Numbered from the stretch's first letter, positions 10,195 to 21,098 are shown. The stretch: DNA of 64,000 nucleotides from JAHFDS01 sp964593795 (GCA_964593795.1 CAZQJC010000020.1:1-64000), one strand, 5' to 3'. Numbers and translations: made by a program. The notes: a model not told the origin generated them from the letters alone.

Positions 10195-11589
10195 ATGCGT
10201 ATCATCGACCTCAGTCGTGCGGGTGCTCTCGGACTCTTCCTCGTCGCCGGGCTCGTCGGGTGCGACGAGAGGGTGCAGCCAGGAACGGGGGGCACCGGCG
10301 GAGGCGGCGCGGGAACGGGCGGCGCGGGAACGGGCGGCGCGGGAGCCCCGATGCGCGACGGTCCGACGGCCGACGCCCGGGCAGCCGAGCTCGCTTCCTT
10401 CAACGCGGGCTTGCTGCGCGGCTTCGTGCGGCACGCCGAGTACCGCACGCCGATCGTGTCGCAGTCCATCGCGATGCTCTCTGCCGATGTCCTCTGCATG
10501 CAGGAGGTGTGGGCCAAGCGCGACGCGGACATCATCACGGCGATGGCCGCCGCCACGTACCCGCACCACCAGCGCTTCGACACGACCTACGACGGCGGCT
10601 TCGTGACGCCCGACGCGAGCCTGCCTGGTCGCGACGGCGGCGCGGGCAGCGGTGGCGCGGGGGCGGGCGGCGCCGGCGGCGCAGGCGGAATGAGCGGGTC
10701 CGGGGGCAGCGGGGGCGCAGGCGGCAGCGGAAGCGCCATCGCCTGCACGATGGCCGAGCTGGATCCGCTGCTGACCTGCATCAACGCCAACTGCATGGGC
10801 CGCCCGAACGATCAGCTCGTCCAGTGCGGACAGCAGTTCTGCTCGAACGAGATCTTCAACCTCAACGAGATGTGCCTCAACTGCATCGCCGCGAACCTGA
10901 GCATGACGATCCAGGGGATCGTGAACACCTGCACCATGCCCGGCGGCGGGAACCGCTTCGCGCAGGACGGCTCGAATGGCCTCTTGCTGCTCTCGCGCTT
11001 CCCGATCCTCGAGGAGGACCACCTCGTCTTCCCGTCGTTCCTCAACCGGCGCGTGGCCGTGTCGGCGCTCGTCGATCTACCCAGCCTCGGCAAGACCCGG
11101 GTGCTGTGCACGCACCTGACCGCGTCGTTCTCGAGCTCGGTCCCCTACAGCGGCCCGTACGCGAGCTGGGACGACGAGAACGCACAGCAGATCGAGCTCA
11201 TGATCCGCTGGGGTGAGTCCAAGGTCCGCGCGGGCGAGCGGCTCGTCATCATGGGCGACATGAACCAGGGGCCGGCCATCCCGACCGCCATGCCGCCGGT
11301 CGAGGGCGAGGTCATGGCGAACTACCCGATCTGGGCCCAGCACGGCTACAAGGATCTCTACATCGAGGGGATGTCGAACCCGCTGTGCACGTTCTGCCGC
11401 GGCGAGAACCCCTACGTCTCGCCGATGGACAACCGCTCCATCATCGACCACGTGTTCATGAAGGACGCGACGCAGTTCAAGAGCGCGCGCATCCTCGACC
11501 AGCCGATCCAGGTGACCGTGCCGGACGCGGGCATCGAGGAGGGTCGCCTGAGCGACCACTACGGCATCCGCGTCGACGTCAGCAAGTAG
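10195..11589 (+). CDS. Secreted endonuclease/exonuclease/phosphatase-fold lipoprotein
   Basis: A 464-residue lipoprotein with lipobox LVGC (about Cys21), then a Gly/Ala/Thr tract of 15-bp DNA repeats. The EEP catalytic fold is split. N-terminal motifs are SFNAGLLRGF and CMQEVW. C-terminal motifs are HLTASF, GDMNQGP, DHVF and LSDHYGIRVDV, matching sphingomyelinase/DNase I-type enzymes. Between them (~140-260) sits an insertion: a Gly/Ala/Ser-rich run and a Cys-rich block of about eight Cys. The enzyme probably hydrolyses phosphodiesters (lipid or nucleic acid) outside the membrane; the substrate is unknown. ATG 10195 is chosen over 10186 because the latter overlaps the -10. Confidence 0.88.
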   Translation: MRIIDLSRAGALGLFLVAGLVGCDERVQPGTGGTGGGGAGTGGAGTGGAGAPMRDGPTADARAAELASFNAGLLRGFVRHAEYRTPIVSQSIAMLSADVLCMQEVWAKRDADIITAMAAATYPHHQRFDTTYDGGFVTPDASLPGRDGGAGSGGAGAGGAGGAGGMSGSGGSGGAGGSGSAIACTMAELDPLLTCINANCMGRPNDQLVQCGQQFCSNEIFNLNEMCLNCIAANLSMTIQGIVNTCTMPGGGNRFAQDGSNGLLLLSRFPILEEDHLVFPSFLNRRVAVSALVDLPSLGKTRVLCTHLTASFSSSVPYSGPYASWDDENAQQIELMIRWGESKVRAGERLVIMGDMNQGPAIPTAMPPVEGEVMANYPIWAQHGYKDLYIEGMSNPLCTFCRGENPYVSPMDNRSIIDHVFMKDATQFKSARILDQPIQVTVPDAGIEEGRLSDHYGIRVDVSK

Positions 11590-11617
11590 AAGAGAGACAG
11601 CGCGCGCGACCGCCGTC

Positions 11618-13210
11618 TCAGGCGGCGCGCCAGCGGCGGGAGAGCGCGACGGTGCGGTGATAGGCGGCGAGCTGCGCCGCCTGCTCCGTCGGCGTGAGCC
11701 CCCGCAGGTGGGCGATGCGGTCCGCCACCACCGGCGCGGCGCGCATGCCCTGGTCCCGGTCGTACAGCAGGAGCTTCACTCGCCGGGCGAGCACGTCCTC
11801 GACGGTCTTGGCGAGCTCGTAGCGCACGGCGTAGTCGATCTCGGCCCAGAGGTGTGGCAAGTCCGGAGAAATGCGCTCGACCGGGCCGCTGACGAGCACG
11901 GTGTCCGCGCGCGCGCCGTAGTTGAAGACCAGGTGATCCGCGACGTCCTCGGGCACCTGCTCGAGGAGGCGCCGGCGCAGCTGCTCCACGGTCTCTCCCT
12001 CGGGAGCGCCCGGCAGGGCGCGGTCGCGGGTCGTACAGGGCCGCGCGTCCTCGCAGAAGCCCGCGTCCCGCAGGCGGTCGACCACGTGGTCGGTGATCTC
12101 CTCCGCCATGTGACGGTACGTGGTCAGCTTGCCGCCCGCCACGACGACGAGGCCATTCGGCTCGTCCCAGATCTCGTGCTCGCGCGGCACGGCGCTCGTC
12201 GCCATCGCGCCGGACGCGATGAGCGGCCGCACGCCCGCCCAGGTCGAGATGATGTCGTCCTGCGTGAGCTTCGCTTGCGGGAACGAGTAGCGTGCGATCG
12301 CGAGCAGGTAGCGGATGTCGTCCGCGGTGGCGTGCACGTCGGCCGGATCACCGTCGAAGTCCGTGTCCGTCGTGCCGAGGACGGTGCGGGCACCCTCCGG
12401 GATCGCGAAGATCACGCGGTCGCGGAGGAACAGCACCATCGCGCGCTGGACGGGCAGCCGTTGCGCGGGCACGACGATGTGCACGCCCTTGGTCGGCCGC
12501 AGTACGTCCTTGCCGAGCAGCTTCGAGGTCCACGGCCCGACCGCCGAGAGCACCACCCGCGCCTGTACCTCGGCGCGCCGGCCGTAGGGATCCTCGACGA
12601 TGGCGCCGGTCACGCGCCCCCCGGGGCCCGTGACGAGCTCGACCGCGCGGACGTAGTTGGCGCACGTCGCGCCCAGAGCCTCGGCGTCGAGGACGTTCTC
12701 GAGCGTCAGCCGCGCGTCGTCGGTGTGGCAGTCGAAGTAGGTGATCGACCCGACGAGATCCTTGCGGCCGTTCAGGGCAGGCTCGCGGTCGAGGGTCTCG
12801 CGCGCAGAGAAGCGCTCGTGCCCGGAGGGCGGTTGCCACTTCGCGAGCGCGTCGTAGATCACGACCCCGAGCTGCGTCATCGCGAGGCGCTTCCACGACG
12901 CGGCCGGCACCATGAACTCCATCGGCCGGACGAGGTGGGGCGCCCGCTGCATGAGCAACGCCCGCTCGGTCACCGATTCGAAGACCATCTTGAACTGCGC
13001 GTGCTGCAGGTATCGCAGGCCGCCGTGCACGAGCTTCGAGCTCTTGGACGAGGTGCCGATCGCGTAGTCGCCCCGTTCGACCAGGGCCACGCGCAGGCCC
13101 CGCAGCGCCGCGTCCCGCGCCACGCCCGCGCCGGTGATCCCGCCGCCGATGACGAGGACGTCGAAGCTGCCCTCGGAGAGCCTGGAGAGCGAGTCGTCGT
13201 TGCCGATCAT
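11618..13210 (-). CDS. glpD: Aerobic glycerol-3-phosphate dehydrogenase
   Basis: A 530-residue FAD-dependent enzyme that oxidises sn-glycerol-3-phosphate to dihydroxyacetone phosphate and passes electrons to the quinone pool at the inner membrane. The N-terminal FAD-binding motif is DVLVIGGGITGAGVARDAAL. The substrate-domain motifs SSKLVHGGLRYLQ and GKLTTYRHMAEE are present, and the length is normal for the family. The ATG overlaps the aspS stop (ATGA), so it is co-translated with aspS. The biosynthetic gpsA and an aquaporin lie elsewhere in the window, but there is no glpK here. Confidence 0.95.
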   Translation of the reverse strand: MIGNDDSLSRLSEGSFDVLVIGGGITGAGVARDAALRGLRVALVERGDYAIGTSSKSSKLVHGGLRYLQHAQFKMVFESVTERALLMQRAPHLVRPMEFMVPAASWKRLAMTQLGVVIYDALAKWQPPSGHERFSARETLDREPALNGRKDLVGSITYFDCHTDDARLTLENVLDAEALGATCANYVRAVELVTGPGGRVTGAIVEDPYGRRAEVQARVVLSAVGPWTSKLLGKDVLRPTKGVHIVVPAQRLPVQRAMVLFLRDRVIFAIPEGARTVLGTTDTDFDGDPADVHATADDIRYLLAIARYSFPQAKLTQDDIISTWAGVRPLIASGAMATSAVPREHEIWDEPNGLVVVAGGKLTTYRHMAEEITDHVVDRLRDAGFCEDARPCTTRDRALPGAPEGETVEQLRRRLLEQVPEDVADHLVFNYGARADTVLVSGPVERISPDLPHLWAEIDYAVRYELAKTVEDVLARRVKLLLYDRDQGMRAAPVVADRIAHLRGLTPTEQAAQLAAYHRTVALSRRWRAA

Positions 13211-15027
13211 GGCTCGCGGAGCTGCACGTGGAGCTCGTCGAGCTGACGCTTCGACACCTCGTTCGGCGCGTCGGTCATGAGGTCCGTGCCCTTCTGGGTC
13301 TTCGGGAACGCGATCACGTCACGGAGCGAGTCCGCGCCGCACAGCAGCATCGCCAGTCGATCGACGCCACACGCGATGCCACCATGGGGCGGCGGTCCGT
13401 AGCGGAAGGCGTCGAGGAGGAAGCCGAACTTGCTGCGCGCCTCCTCGTCGGTGAGGCCGAGCGCCGCGAACACCTGCGCCTGGACCTCGCGCTGGTGGAT
13501 GCGGATGGAGCCGCCGCCGATCTCGTTGCCGTTGAGGACGAGGTCGTACGCGCGCGCGCGCACGCGGCCGCGGTCGCTCTCGAGGTACTGGAGGTCCTCC
13601 GGGTTGGGCGACGTGAAGGGGTGGTGCGCCGCCGCCCAGCCGTCGTCGGTCGCCTCGAACAGCGGGAAGTCCGTCACCCACAGGAACTTCCACTGCCCCG
13701 CGGGGATGAGGCTGAGCTTCGCGCCGAGGTGCAGGCGCAGCCCGCCGAGCACAGTGTTGGCCAGCTTGGCCGGGGCGAACTGGAAGAACAGTAGGTCGCC
13801 CGCCTCGGCGCCGCACGCGGCGTTGATCGCTCCGCGCAGCTCGTCCGAGAGCGCCTTGAGCGGCGTCTGCGCCCACGCTCCGCCCTCGGCGACCTTCGCG
13901 CGCGCGAGGCCCTGCGCGCCCATGCCCTTGACCAGCTCCTCGAGCTTGTCGAGCTCGGCGCGGCTGAGCTTGCTCGCCTCCGCCGCCGGCAGCCGGAGCG
14001 CCTTGACGATGCCGTTCTTCTCGAGCGCCGCCTGCATCGGCGGCAGTCCGCCCCCGTGCTTGCGCACGACGTCCGACAGCTCCGTGAGCTCGAGGCCGAA
14101 GCGCAGGTCCGGCTTGTCCGAGCCGAAGCGGCGCATCGCCTCCTCGTACTGCATGCGCGGGATGTCGCCGATCTCGACGCCGAGGATGCCCTTCCAGAGG
14201 TCGCGCATGAGGCCGGAGATCACCCGCTGCACGTCCACCTCGGACACGAAGCTCATCTCGACGTCGATCTGCGTGAACTCGGGCTGCCGGTCGAGGCGAA
14301 GATCCTCGTCGCGGAAGCAGCGCACGACCTGGAAATACCGATCGAGGCCCGCGACCATGAAGAGCTGCTTGAAGATCTGCGGCGACTCCGCGAGCGCGTA
14401 GAAGCGGTGTGGGTTGAGGCGGCTCGGAACGAGAAAGTTGCGGGCGCCTCCGGGGGTGTACTTCACCATGAACGGGGTCTCGATCTCGAGGAAGCCGTTG
14501 TCGGACAGGTAGCGCCGCGTGATCTGGTAGAGCTGCGACCGCACGATGAGGTTCTTCTGCAGGGCAGGGCGCCGCAGATCGAGGTAGCGGTGCTTGAGGC
14601 GCGTCTGCTCGTTGGTGTCGATCCCGTCCTCGATGAGGAACGGCGGCGTGTCGGCGCGCGAGAAGATGACGAGCTTCTTGGCCTCGATCTCGATCTCGCC
14701 CGTCGCCAGCTTCGGGTTCACCATCGCGCCGCGCGAGCGCACGACGCCCTCGACACCCAGGCAGAACTCGCCGCGCAGCTCGCCGGCGAGGGCGTGCGCG
14801 TCGGCCGAGGCGTCGGGCTCGAAGACGACCTGCACGAGGCCGTGGCGGTCGCGCAGGTCGATGAAGACGCAGCCGCCGTGATCGCGACGATTGTGGACCC
14901 AGCCCATGACGGTGACGCGCTGGCCGATGTCGCTGGCGCGCAGGTGGCCGCAGCCGTGGCTGCGCTCGAGACCGGCGACGGTGCTGCGGACCGCTTCGGT
15001 CGACGTGCTACTCGGTGCGGAGGACAT
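13207..15027 (-). CDS. aspS: Aspartyl-tRNA synthetase, bacterial type
   Basis: A 606-residue class II synthetase that charges tRNA-Asp. It has an N-terminal OB fold (~25-125: GQRVTVMGWVHNRRDHGG), a catalytic core with motif 2 (FRDEDLRLDRQPEFTQID), the bacterial GAD insertion (~290-420) and a C-terminal motif 3 (GIACGVDRLAMLL). The ATG at 15027 is preferred over an upstream GTG-type extension to 15066, because a TTGCCG-17-TAGACT promoter lies between the two and ends 11 bases before 15027. The stop overlaps glpD. Whether it also charges tRNA-Asn cannot be told by eye. Confidence 0.96.
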   Translation of the reverse strand: MSSAPSSTSTEAVRSTVAGLERSHGCGHLRASDIGQRVTVMGWVHNRRDHGGCVFIDLRDRHGLVQVVFEPDASADAHALAGELRGEFCLGVEGVVRSRGAMVNPKLATGEIEIEAKKLVIFSRADTPPFLIEDGIDTNEQTRLKHRYLDLRRPALQKNLIVRSQLYQITRRYLSDNGFLEIETPFMVKYTPGGARNFLVPSRLNPHRFYALAESPQIFKQLFMVAGLDRYFQVVRCFRDEDLRLDRQPEFTQIDVEMSFVSEVDVQRVISGLMRDLWKGILGVEIGDIPRMQYEEAMRRFGSDKPDLRFGLELTELSDVVRKHGGGLPPMQAALEKNGIVKALRLPAAEASKLSRAELDKLEELVKGMGAQGLARAKVAEGGAWAQTPLKALSDELRGAINAACGAEAGDLLFFQFAPAKLANTVLGGLRLHLGAKLSLIPAGQWKFLWVTDFPLFEATDDGWAAAHHPFTSPNPEDLQYLESDRGRVRARAYDLVLNGNEIGGGSIRIHQREVQAQVFAALGLTDEEARSKFGFLLDAFRYGPPPHGGIACGVDRLAMLLCGADSLRDVIAFPKTQKGTDLMTDAPNEVSKRQLDELHVQLREP

Positions 15028-15037
15028 TGGACGGGCG

Positions 15038-15066
15038 AGTCTAGCTGCCTTGACACAGCGCGGCAA
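15038..15066 (-). promoter_or_regulatory. Promoter TTGCCG-17-TAGACT for aspS
   Basis: Minus strand: -35 at 15061-15066 and -10 at 15038-15043. The predicted leader is about four bases. A TTGACA on the plus strand (15050-15055) overlaps it and may serve cysH, although the matching -10 (AGGCTA) is poor. Confidence 0.55.
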
Positions 15067-15083
15067 GATGGCAGGCTACCCCG

Positions 15084-15836
15084 GTGACACCCGAGGTGCC
15101 GCTGTCGGATCCGAAGGAGCTCGCCGCCCGCTCGGCCGAGCTCGAGCAAGCCTCTCCCGCCGAGATCCTGCGCTTCGCGCTCGCGACGTGGCCGGGGATC
15201 GCGATCTCCTCCGCCTTCGGCGTGGAGGACTGCGCGATCATCGACCTCTGCGCCAGCATCGTGCCCGGCTCCTCGCTCCACGTGTTCTCGATCGACACGG
15301 ACTTCCTCTTCCCCGAGACGCACGCGCTCAAGGCCAAGATGGAGGAGCGCTACGGGATCACGGTCAAGGTGTGGAAGGGCAGCGTCACCAGGGCCGAGCA
15401 GGACGCCGCCCACGGCGAGCGCCTCTACGAGCGCAACACCGACCTCTGCTGCGCGATCCGCAAGATCGAGCCCATCGGACGCGCGCTCGAGAGCGTCGAC
15501 GCCTGGATCACGGGCATGCGCCGCGACCAGGGCCCGAGCCGCGCGGGCATCCAGATCCTGGAGCGCTACGACCACAAGGACGGCTCACCCCTCATCAAGG
15601 TGAACCCGCTCGCGCGCTGGACGCACAAGGACACCTGGGCGCACGTGATGAAGCACGAGGTTCCGTACAATCCCCTCTTCGACCAGGGTTACAAGAGCAT
15701 CGGCTGCTGGCCGTGCAGCCGGCCCGTCGAGGCGGGCGCCGACGAGCGTGCGGGCCGATGGGGCGGGCAGAAGGCCGAGTGCGGCATCCACACGTTCATG
15801 GCCCGCAAGGACCCGTCTCGGCCGCCCCAGTCGTGA
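15084..15836 (+). CDS. cysH: Assimilatory APS/PAPS reductase
   Basis: A 250-residue enzyme that reduces adenylyl sulfate to sulfite with thioredoxin in sulfate assimilation. The nucleotide-binding region reads AISSAFGVEDCAIIDL and FSIDTDFLFPET. The Cys-Cys (DLCCAIRK) and CWPC pairs are the [4Fe-4S] ligands of the APS-reductase branch, so adenylyl sulfate rather than PAPS is the likelier substrate. The catalytic ECGIH motif is near the C-terminus. Start GTG at 15084. The metallophosphoesterase begins five bases after the stop, so the two form an operon. Confidence 0.95.
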   Translation: MTPEVPLSDPKELAARSAELEQASPAEILRFALATWPGIAISSAFGVEDCAIIDLCASIVPGSSLHVFSIDTDFLFPETHALKAKMEERYGITVKVWKGSVTRAEQDAAHGERLYERNTDLCCAIRKIEPIGRALESVDAWITGMRRDQGPSRAGIQILERYDHKDGSPLIKVNPLARWTHKDTWAHVMKHEVPYNPLFDQGYKSIGCWPCSRPVEAGADERAGRWGGQKAECGIHTFMARKDPSRPPQS

Positions 15837-15840
15837 CCAA

Positions 15841-16707
15841 GTGACGGGTCCGCAGACGCTTCGCCTCGTCCACCTGTCCGATCCGCACGTCATGGACCTG
15901 GCGGGCGTCGGCGCGCGCGACTTTCTCTGGAACAAGCGCCTCGCGGGCGGCCTCAACTTCGCGCTGCGGCGATCGCGCAAGCACGACCGGCGCCTCCTCG
16001 ACACGCTGCTCGAGCGGCTGCCCGCCGCGCACGCCGATCACGTGTTCGTGACCGGCGACTTCACGAACCTCGCGCTGCGGCCCGAGTTCGCCCTCGCGCG
16101 TCGCTACGTGGAGCGCATCGCGCAGCTCGTGGGGACGACGCGCGTGAGCGTCATCCCCGGCAACCACGACGCCTACACCGAGGACGCCGTCACGGAGCGT
16201 CGCTTCGAGGAGGCGTTCGGAGAGTGGATCGGCGAGGGCGCGCGCGGGCAATGGCCGTACGTCCAGCTCACGGACGAGCTCGCGATCGTGGGCTGCTCGA
16301 GCGCGGTGCCGACTCCGTTCCCGCGCGCCTCGGGCCGCCTCGGCACGGCCCAGCTCCAGCGCCTCGAGGAGGTGCTCTCGCGCGCCGACGTCCGCGCGCG
16401 GTTCCGTGTCGTGCTGGTGCACCACCCGCCGGTCCCGCAGCACGGCGGCGAGATGCGCCAGCTCGAGGATCGCGCGGGCTTCGCCGCGGTGATCGCGCGC
16501 GCGGGCGCGGAGCTGGTACTGCACGGCCACGATCATCGCGAGGTGCGCACCGACTTGCCCGGTCCGGATGGAGCGCGCGTGCCCGTCCTCGGGGTGACCT
16601 CGGCGACGTACACCTCGTCGCACGCCGAGCGCCGCGGACGCTTCAACGTCTACGAGATCGATCCCCGCGCCCGCGCCGTCGTGTCGATCCGCTCCGAAGT
16701 CGCCTGA
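15841..16707 (+). CDS. Calcineurin-like metallophosphoesterase
   Basis: A 288-residue protein with the ordered metal motifs of the family: LVHLSDPH, VTGDFTN, GNHD, VLVHHPP and LHGHDH. It should bind two metal ions and hydrolyse a phosphoester such as a cyclic nucleotide, phospholipid headgroup or nucleotide. Start GTG at 15841 is five bases after cysH and in its own frame. One attractive idea is a pairing with cysH (removing 3'-phosphoadenosine phosphate), but the family is too broad to support that by sequence. No signal peptide, so probably cytoplasmic. Confidence 0.85.
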   Translation: MTGPQTLRLVHLSDPHVMDLAGVGARDFLWNKRLAGGLNFALRRSRKHDRRLLDTLLERLPAAHADHVFVTGDFTNLALRPEFALARRYVERIAQLVGTTRVSVIPGNHDAYTEDAVTERRFEEAFGEWIGEGARGQWPYVQLTDELAIVGCSSAVPTPFPRASGRLGTAQLQRLEEVLSRADVRARFRVVLVHHPPVPQHGGEMRQLEDRAGFAAVIARAGAELVLHGHDHREVRTDLPGPDGARVPVLGVTSATYTSSHAERRGRFNVYEIDPRARAVVSIRSEVA

Positions 16708-16836
16708 ACGGCGTCCCCGGCCCGACGAGCCGCGCCGCGAAACTAGGGACTAGGATCAAGGAACCGGAACGGGACGGACTCGGAGCGTTTTCGAGACGAG
16801 TGGAGCGAACCGCGCGGGCGCTGCGCATCCGTCGAG

Positions 16837-16930
16837 GCGAGCGCAGCGAGCCGCAAGGGCGTAGCGAGCGCTGCGAGCGAAGACGCAGGGAGGGGGGCCC
16901 GGATGGGCTGTGCCCATCCGGGGGAGGGGC
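16837..16930 (+). repeat. Structured dispersed repeat, copy A
   Basis: One 27-bp unit (16837-16863) is followed by a 34-bp linker (16864-16897) ending in a G-run. An 11-bp perfect hairpin comes next (arms 16898-16908 and 16912-16922, loop TGT), then GGGGGAGGGGC (16920-16930). The same layout recurs at 47775-47894 with a different but still perfect stem. It lies between convergent genes. The rest of the gap (16708-16836) has nothing I recognise. Confidence 0.85.
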
Positions 16931-16945
16931 GGCGCGCTCCTCCTG

Positions 16946-16967
16946 CGGCGGCCTCCCGCGGCCGCCG
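16946..16967 (-). terminator. GC hairpin after the helicase gene
   Basis: CGGCGGCC (16946-16953) pairs with GGCCGCCG (16960-16967), loop of six. It starts eight bases beyond the helicase stop on the minus strand. No U-tract follows, so it is at most a 3'-end stabiliser or weak terminator. Confidence 0.35.
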
Positions 16968-16975
16968 ATCGTCAA

Positions 16976-18844
<1,869 letters not shown>

Positions 18845-18852
18845 GGAGGCTC

Positions 18853-19479
18853 CTAACGATTCATGGCTGAGGCCGCGGTCATCGCGGCGAGGTTCTGCTG
18901 GAGCGCGCTCCGCATGCTCGCGACCTCCTGCGCCTCGTTGCGCAGGAAGCGGAGCAGGAGCGCGTCGAAGCGCTGCTCGATCACCTCGAGCTCCTCGTGG
19001 AGCTCGGCCAGGCGCGAGAACGGCTCGCCCATCGCTCCGCCACGGAGCTCCTGGAACCGGCAGCGGTACCCCGTCTGGGCCCACCGTCGGTGCCACGAGG
19101 CCTTCCAGGTGTCCCACTTGGTGAGGACGTCTTCCTGGGTGCGACCTACGTCCTTCTGCCGCTCCGAAAGCGCGGAGTTCAGGTCGTCGAACAGCGCCTG
19201 CACCTCGCGGTGGCACGCGAGCTTCTCGGGCGCGCTGGCTGGGTTCCCCGTGATCTGGGGCTGCTTGGCCAGCGTCTCCGGTCGGAAGAAGACGTTCACG
19301 GCGATGGACACGACGAGGTAGAGCACTCCGCCCACCGCGACCAGCGCGAAGAGGCCACGCAGGGCCTGCCGATACCGTCGGAATTCCAAGTGGCGTGTTC
19401 CAGCCTTCGGCTGGAATTCCTGCGGCGGCTTGCGGACCACGGTGGTTGGTTCTTCCGCCTCGGGGCGGAGGTATCGCAT
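18853..19479 (-). CDS. Single-pass membrane protein with charged helical domain
   Basis: A 208-residue protein with no family I can name. Residues 1-38 are charged and probably cytoplasmic. A hydrophobic helix (~40-66: LFALVAVGGVLYLVVSIAV) follows. The rest is a long charged helix-rich region likely to be periplasmic, with two Cys (about 90 and 143) that could form a disulfide. A TTGACG-17-TAGGAC promoter-like pair abuts the ATG, so a start further in (GTG near codon 14) is possible. Confidence 0.7.
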   Translation of the reverse strand: MRYLRPEAEEPTTVVRKPPQEFQPKAGTRHLEFRRYRQALRGLFALVAVGGVLYLVVSIAVNVFFRPETLAKQPQITGNPASAPEKLACHREVQALFDDLNSALSERQKDVGRTQEDVLTKWDTWKASWHRRWAQTGYRCRFQELRGGAMGEPFSRLAELHEELEVIEQRFDALLLRFLRNEAQEVASMRSALQQNLAAMTAASAMNR

Positions 19480-19538
19480 GTCCTACACGGGCATGCCACC
19501 GCCGTCAACTTGGGGAGGGTATCGAGGCAGGAGGGGGA

Positions 19539-21098
19539 CTACGGGAGGACGACTTCGAAGGCGCCCATCTCGCTGGTCTGGGCGACGCCGCGCAGCCGAG
19601 CCGCGCTCTTGCCGTCCTCAGCCGCGAGGTAGAAGCGGATCTCCACCATGGAGAAGGTGCTGCCGTTGTCGAGCACGAGTTGGCCCCCGGCCCGGCCCCC
19701 GAGCGGCAGGTCGAGCGGGAGGTCCAGTCCCTCGGTGATCATGACCCCCTCCTCCGACTCGCGAGGGTAGGGGCTGCCCTGGGGGGGCTTGACGCGAACG
19801 TCGAAGCGCCCTCGGTCGACACGGAGCACGTACTTGCCGGCCGCATCGGTCGTCGCCGTCGCCGCCACGCCATCCGACATCGCCGCGAGCGAGAGCGTTC
19901 CGTCCCGCGTCGGCACGGCCTCCACGACCGCGTTCTCCACGGGCTTCCCGTCGCCCGATCGGACCAAACCGGATAGACGGACCTTGGAGGGAAGCCGCAG
20001 GACCTGGGCTCGCCCGGTCGTGTTGTCGAGGGAGAAGGCCGGGTCTTCGACGGTCGCGAAGTCCGATCCTGCCGGCGGCTGGACCCGCAGCGTGTAGGTC
20101 CGCGTGACCATGCCCGGCTCCGGCGGCACCAGCATGAGCTCCACCCGACCGTCGGTCCCGACCTGGCCGCCAGTGGAGAACTCCGCGGCCGGCAGGTCCG
20201 ACGCGGCGGCGTCCACGGCCGAGACCAGGGTCGTCTCCAGGCTCACGGTGCTGCCGGGCACCGGAACGTCGTCCCCGTTGTCGGGGCTGCCGCGCACGAC
20301 GAAGCGGTACGGTTGAGGGGACGTGTATTGCGGCATCGCCACCACGCCGACGACGAGATCACCCTGGTCGTCGACGGTGAGCGTGGACGGCTCGAACGTC
20401 CGCCGCAGCGTCGGGAAGCCGGGCGCTGCGCTGCTCGGCTCCACCACGAGGTCGTAGGCCGCCTCGGCCTTCCAGACCTGCAAGCGGAACCCACCGTCGC
20501 TGCCCGTCACCGTGGTCGTCGAGGCCACGCGGCCCGTGGCCCGATCCACTGCTTTGACCGACAGGCCCGCGATCGGGATCCGGTTCGCCGTATCCACCAC
20601 CTGCGCCACCACGCCGGTCACGTTGCGCAGCTCGCCGGGGGCGGGCATGCGCAGCTCGATGCGGTCGTTCGGGCCGAGATCGACGGTGAACTCTCGGGCC
20701 GGGCGGGGCGGGGACGACTTCGTCACCACCCGCATGGTGTAGCGATCGGCGGGCACGAGCAGCTCGAAGCCGTTGCCGGTGTCGCTCGCCTCCACGAGGT
20801 GTGCGGACCGCCCAGGGATCTTCGAATTGCGCCACACGCTGACCCGCGCCACCACCGGGGTCACCCCGTCTGCCTCGACCACCTTGCCACGCACGGCAAA
20901 GACGCTCGGCATCCTGAGCTCCGTGGCTCCATCGAGCTCGATGCCCTCGAGCTCGAGCGGTACCTGCGAGCTCACCGGTGGGGGGACCACCTCGACGAAC
21001 CAGGTGCGCCCAGGCGGCGGGCCCGAGGCACCGTCGTCCTTCGCGGCGCTGCTCGAGCAGGCCAGCCCCGCGAGGCACAGCACGACGAGCCGCTTCAC
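19539..21098 (-). CDS. Lipoprotein with repeated carboxypeptidase-regulatory-like domains
   Basis: A 519-residue lipoprotein (lipobox LACS at ~12-15). It contains three or so copies of the CarboxypepD_reg-like beta-sandwich, recognisable by phrases such as VRGKVVEADGVTPVVARVSVW, GVVAQVVDTANRIPIAGLSV and LSGLVRSGDGKPVENAVVEA, each followed by a DAAGKYVLRV-type strand. These domains bind or scaffold rather than catalyse. The ATG overlaps the stop of the upstream lipoprotein (ATGA), so they are co-translated and may form a surface pair. No catalytic site is seen. Confidence 0.8.
   Translation of the reverse strand: MKRLVVLCLAGLACSSSAAKDDGASGPPPGRTWFVEVVPPPVSSQVPLELEGIELDGATELRMPSVFAVRGKVVEADGVTPVVARVSVWRNSKIPGRSAHLVEASDTGNGFELLVPADRYTMRVVTKSSPPRPAREFTVDLGPNDRIELRMPAPGELRNVTGVVAQVVDTANRIPIAGLSVKAVDRATGRVASTTTVTGSDGGFRLQVWKAEAAYDLVVEPSSAAPGFPTLRRTFEPSTLTVDDQGDLVVGVVAMPQYTSPQPYRFVVRGSPDNGDDVPVPGSTVSLETTLVSAVDAAASDLPAAEFSTGGQVGTDGRVELMLVPPEPGMVTRTYTLRVQPPAGSDFATVEDPAFSLDNTTGRAQVLRLPSKVRLSGLVRSGDGKPVENAVVEAVPTRDGTLSLAAMSDGVAATATTDAAGKYVLRVDRGRFDVRVKPPQGSPYPRESEEGVMITEGLDLPLDLPLGGRAGGQLVLDNGSTFSMVEIRFYLAAEDGKSAARLRGVAQTSEMGAFEVVLP

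Noticed and set aside
15050..15078. TTGACA-17-AGGCTA as the cysH promoter
   Set aside because: The -35 is perfect but the -10 matches consensus poorly; mentioned with the aspS promoter only.
19480..19508. TTGACG-17-TAGGAC promoter before the gene at 18853-19479
   Set aside because: The -10 ends one base before the ATG, so transcription would begin inside the gene. Kept only as a hint of a later start.
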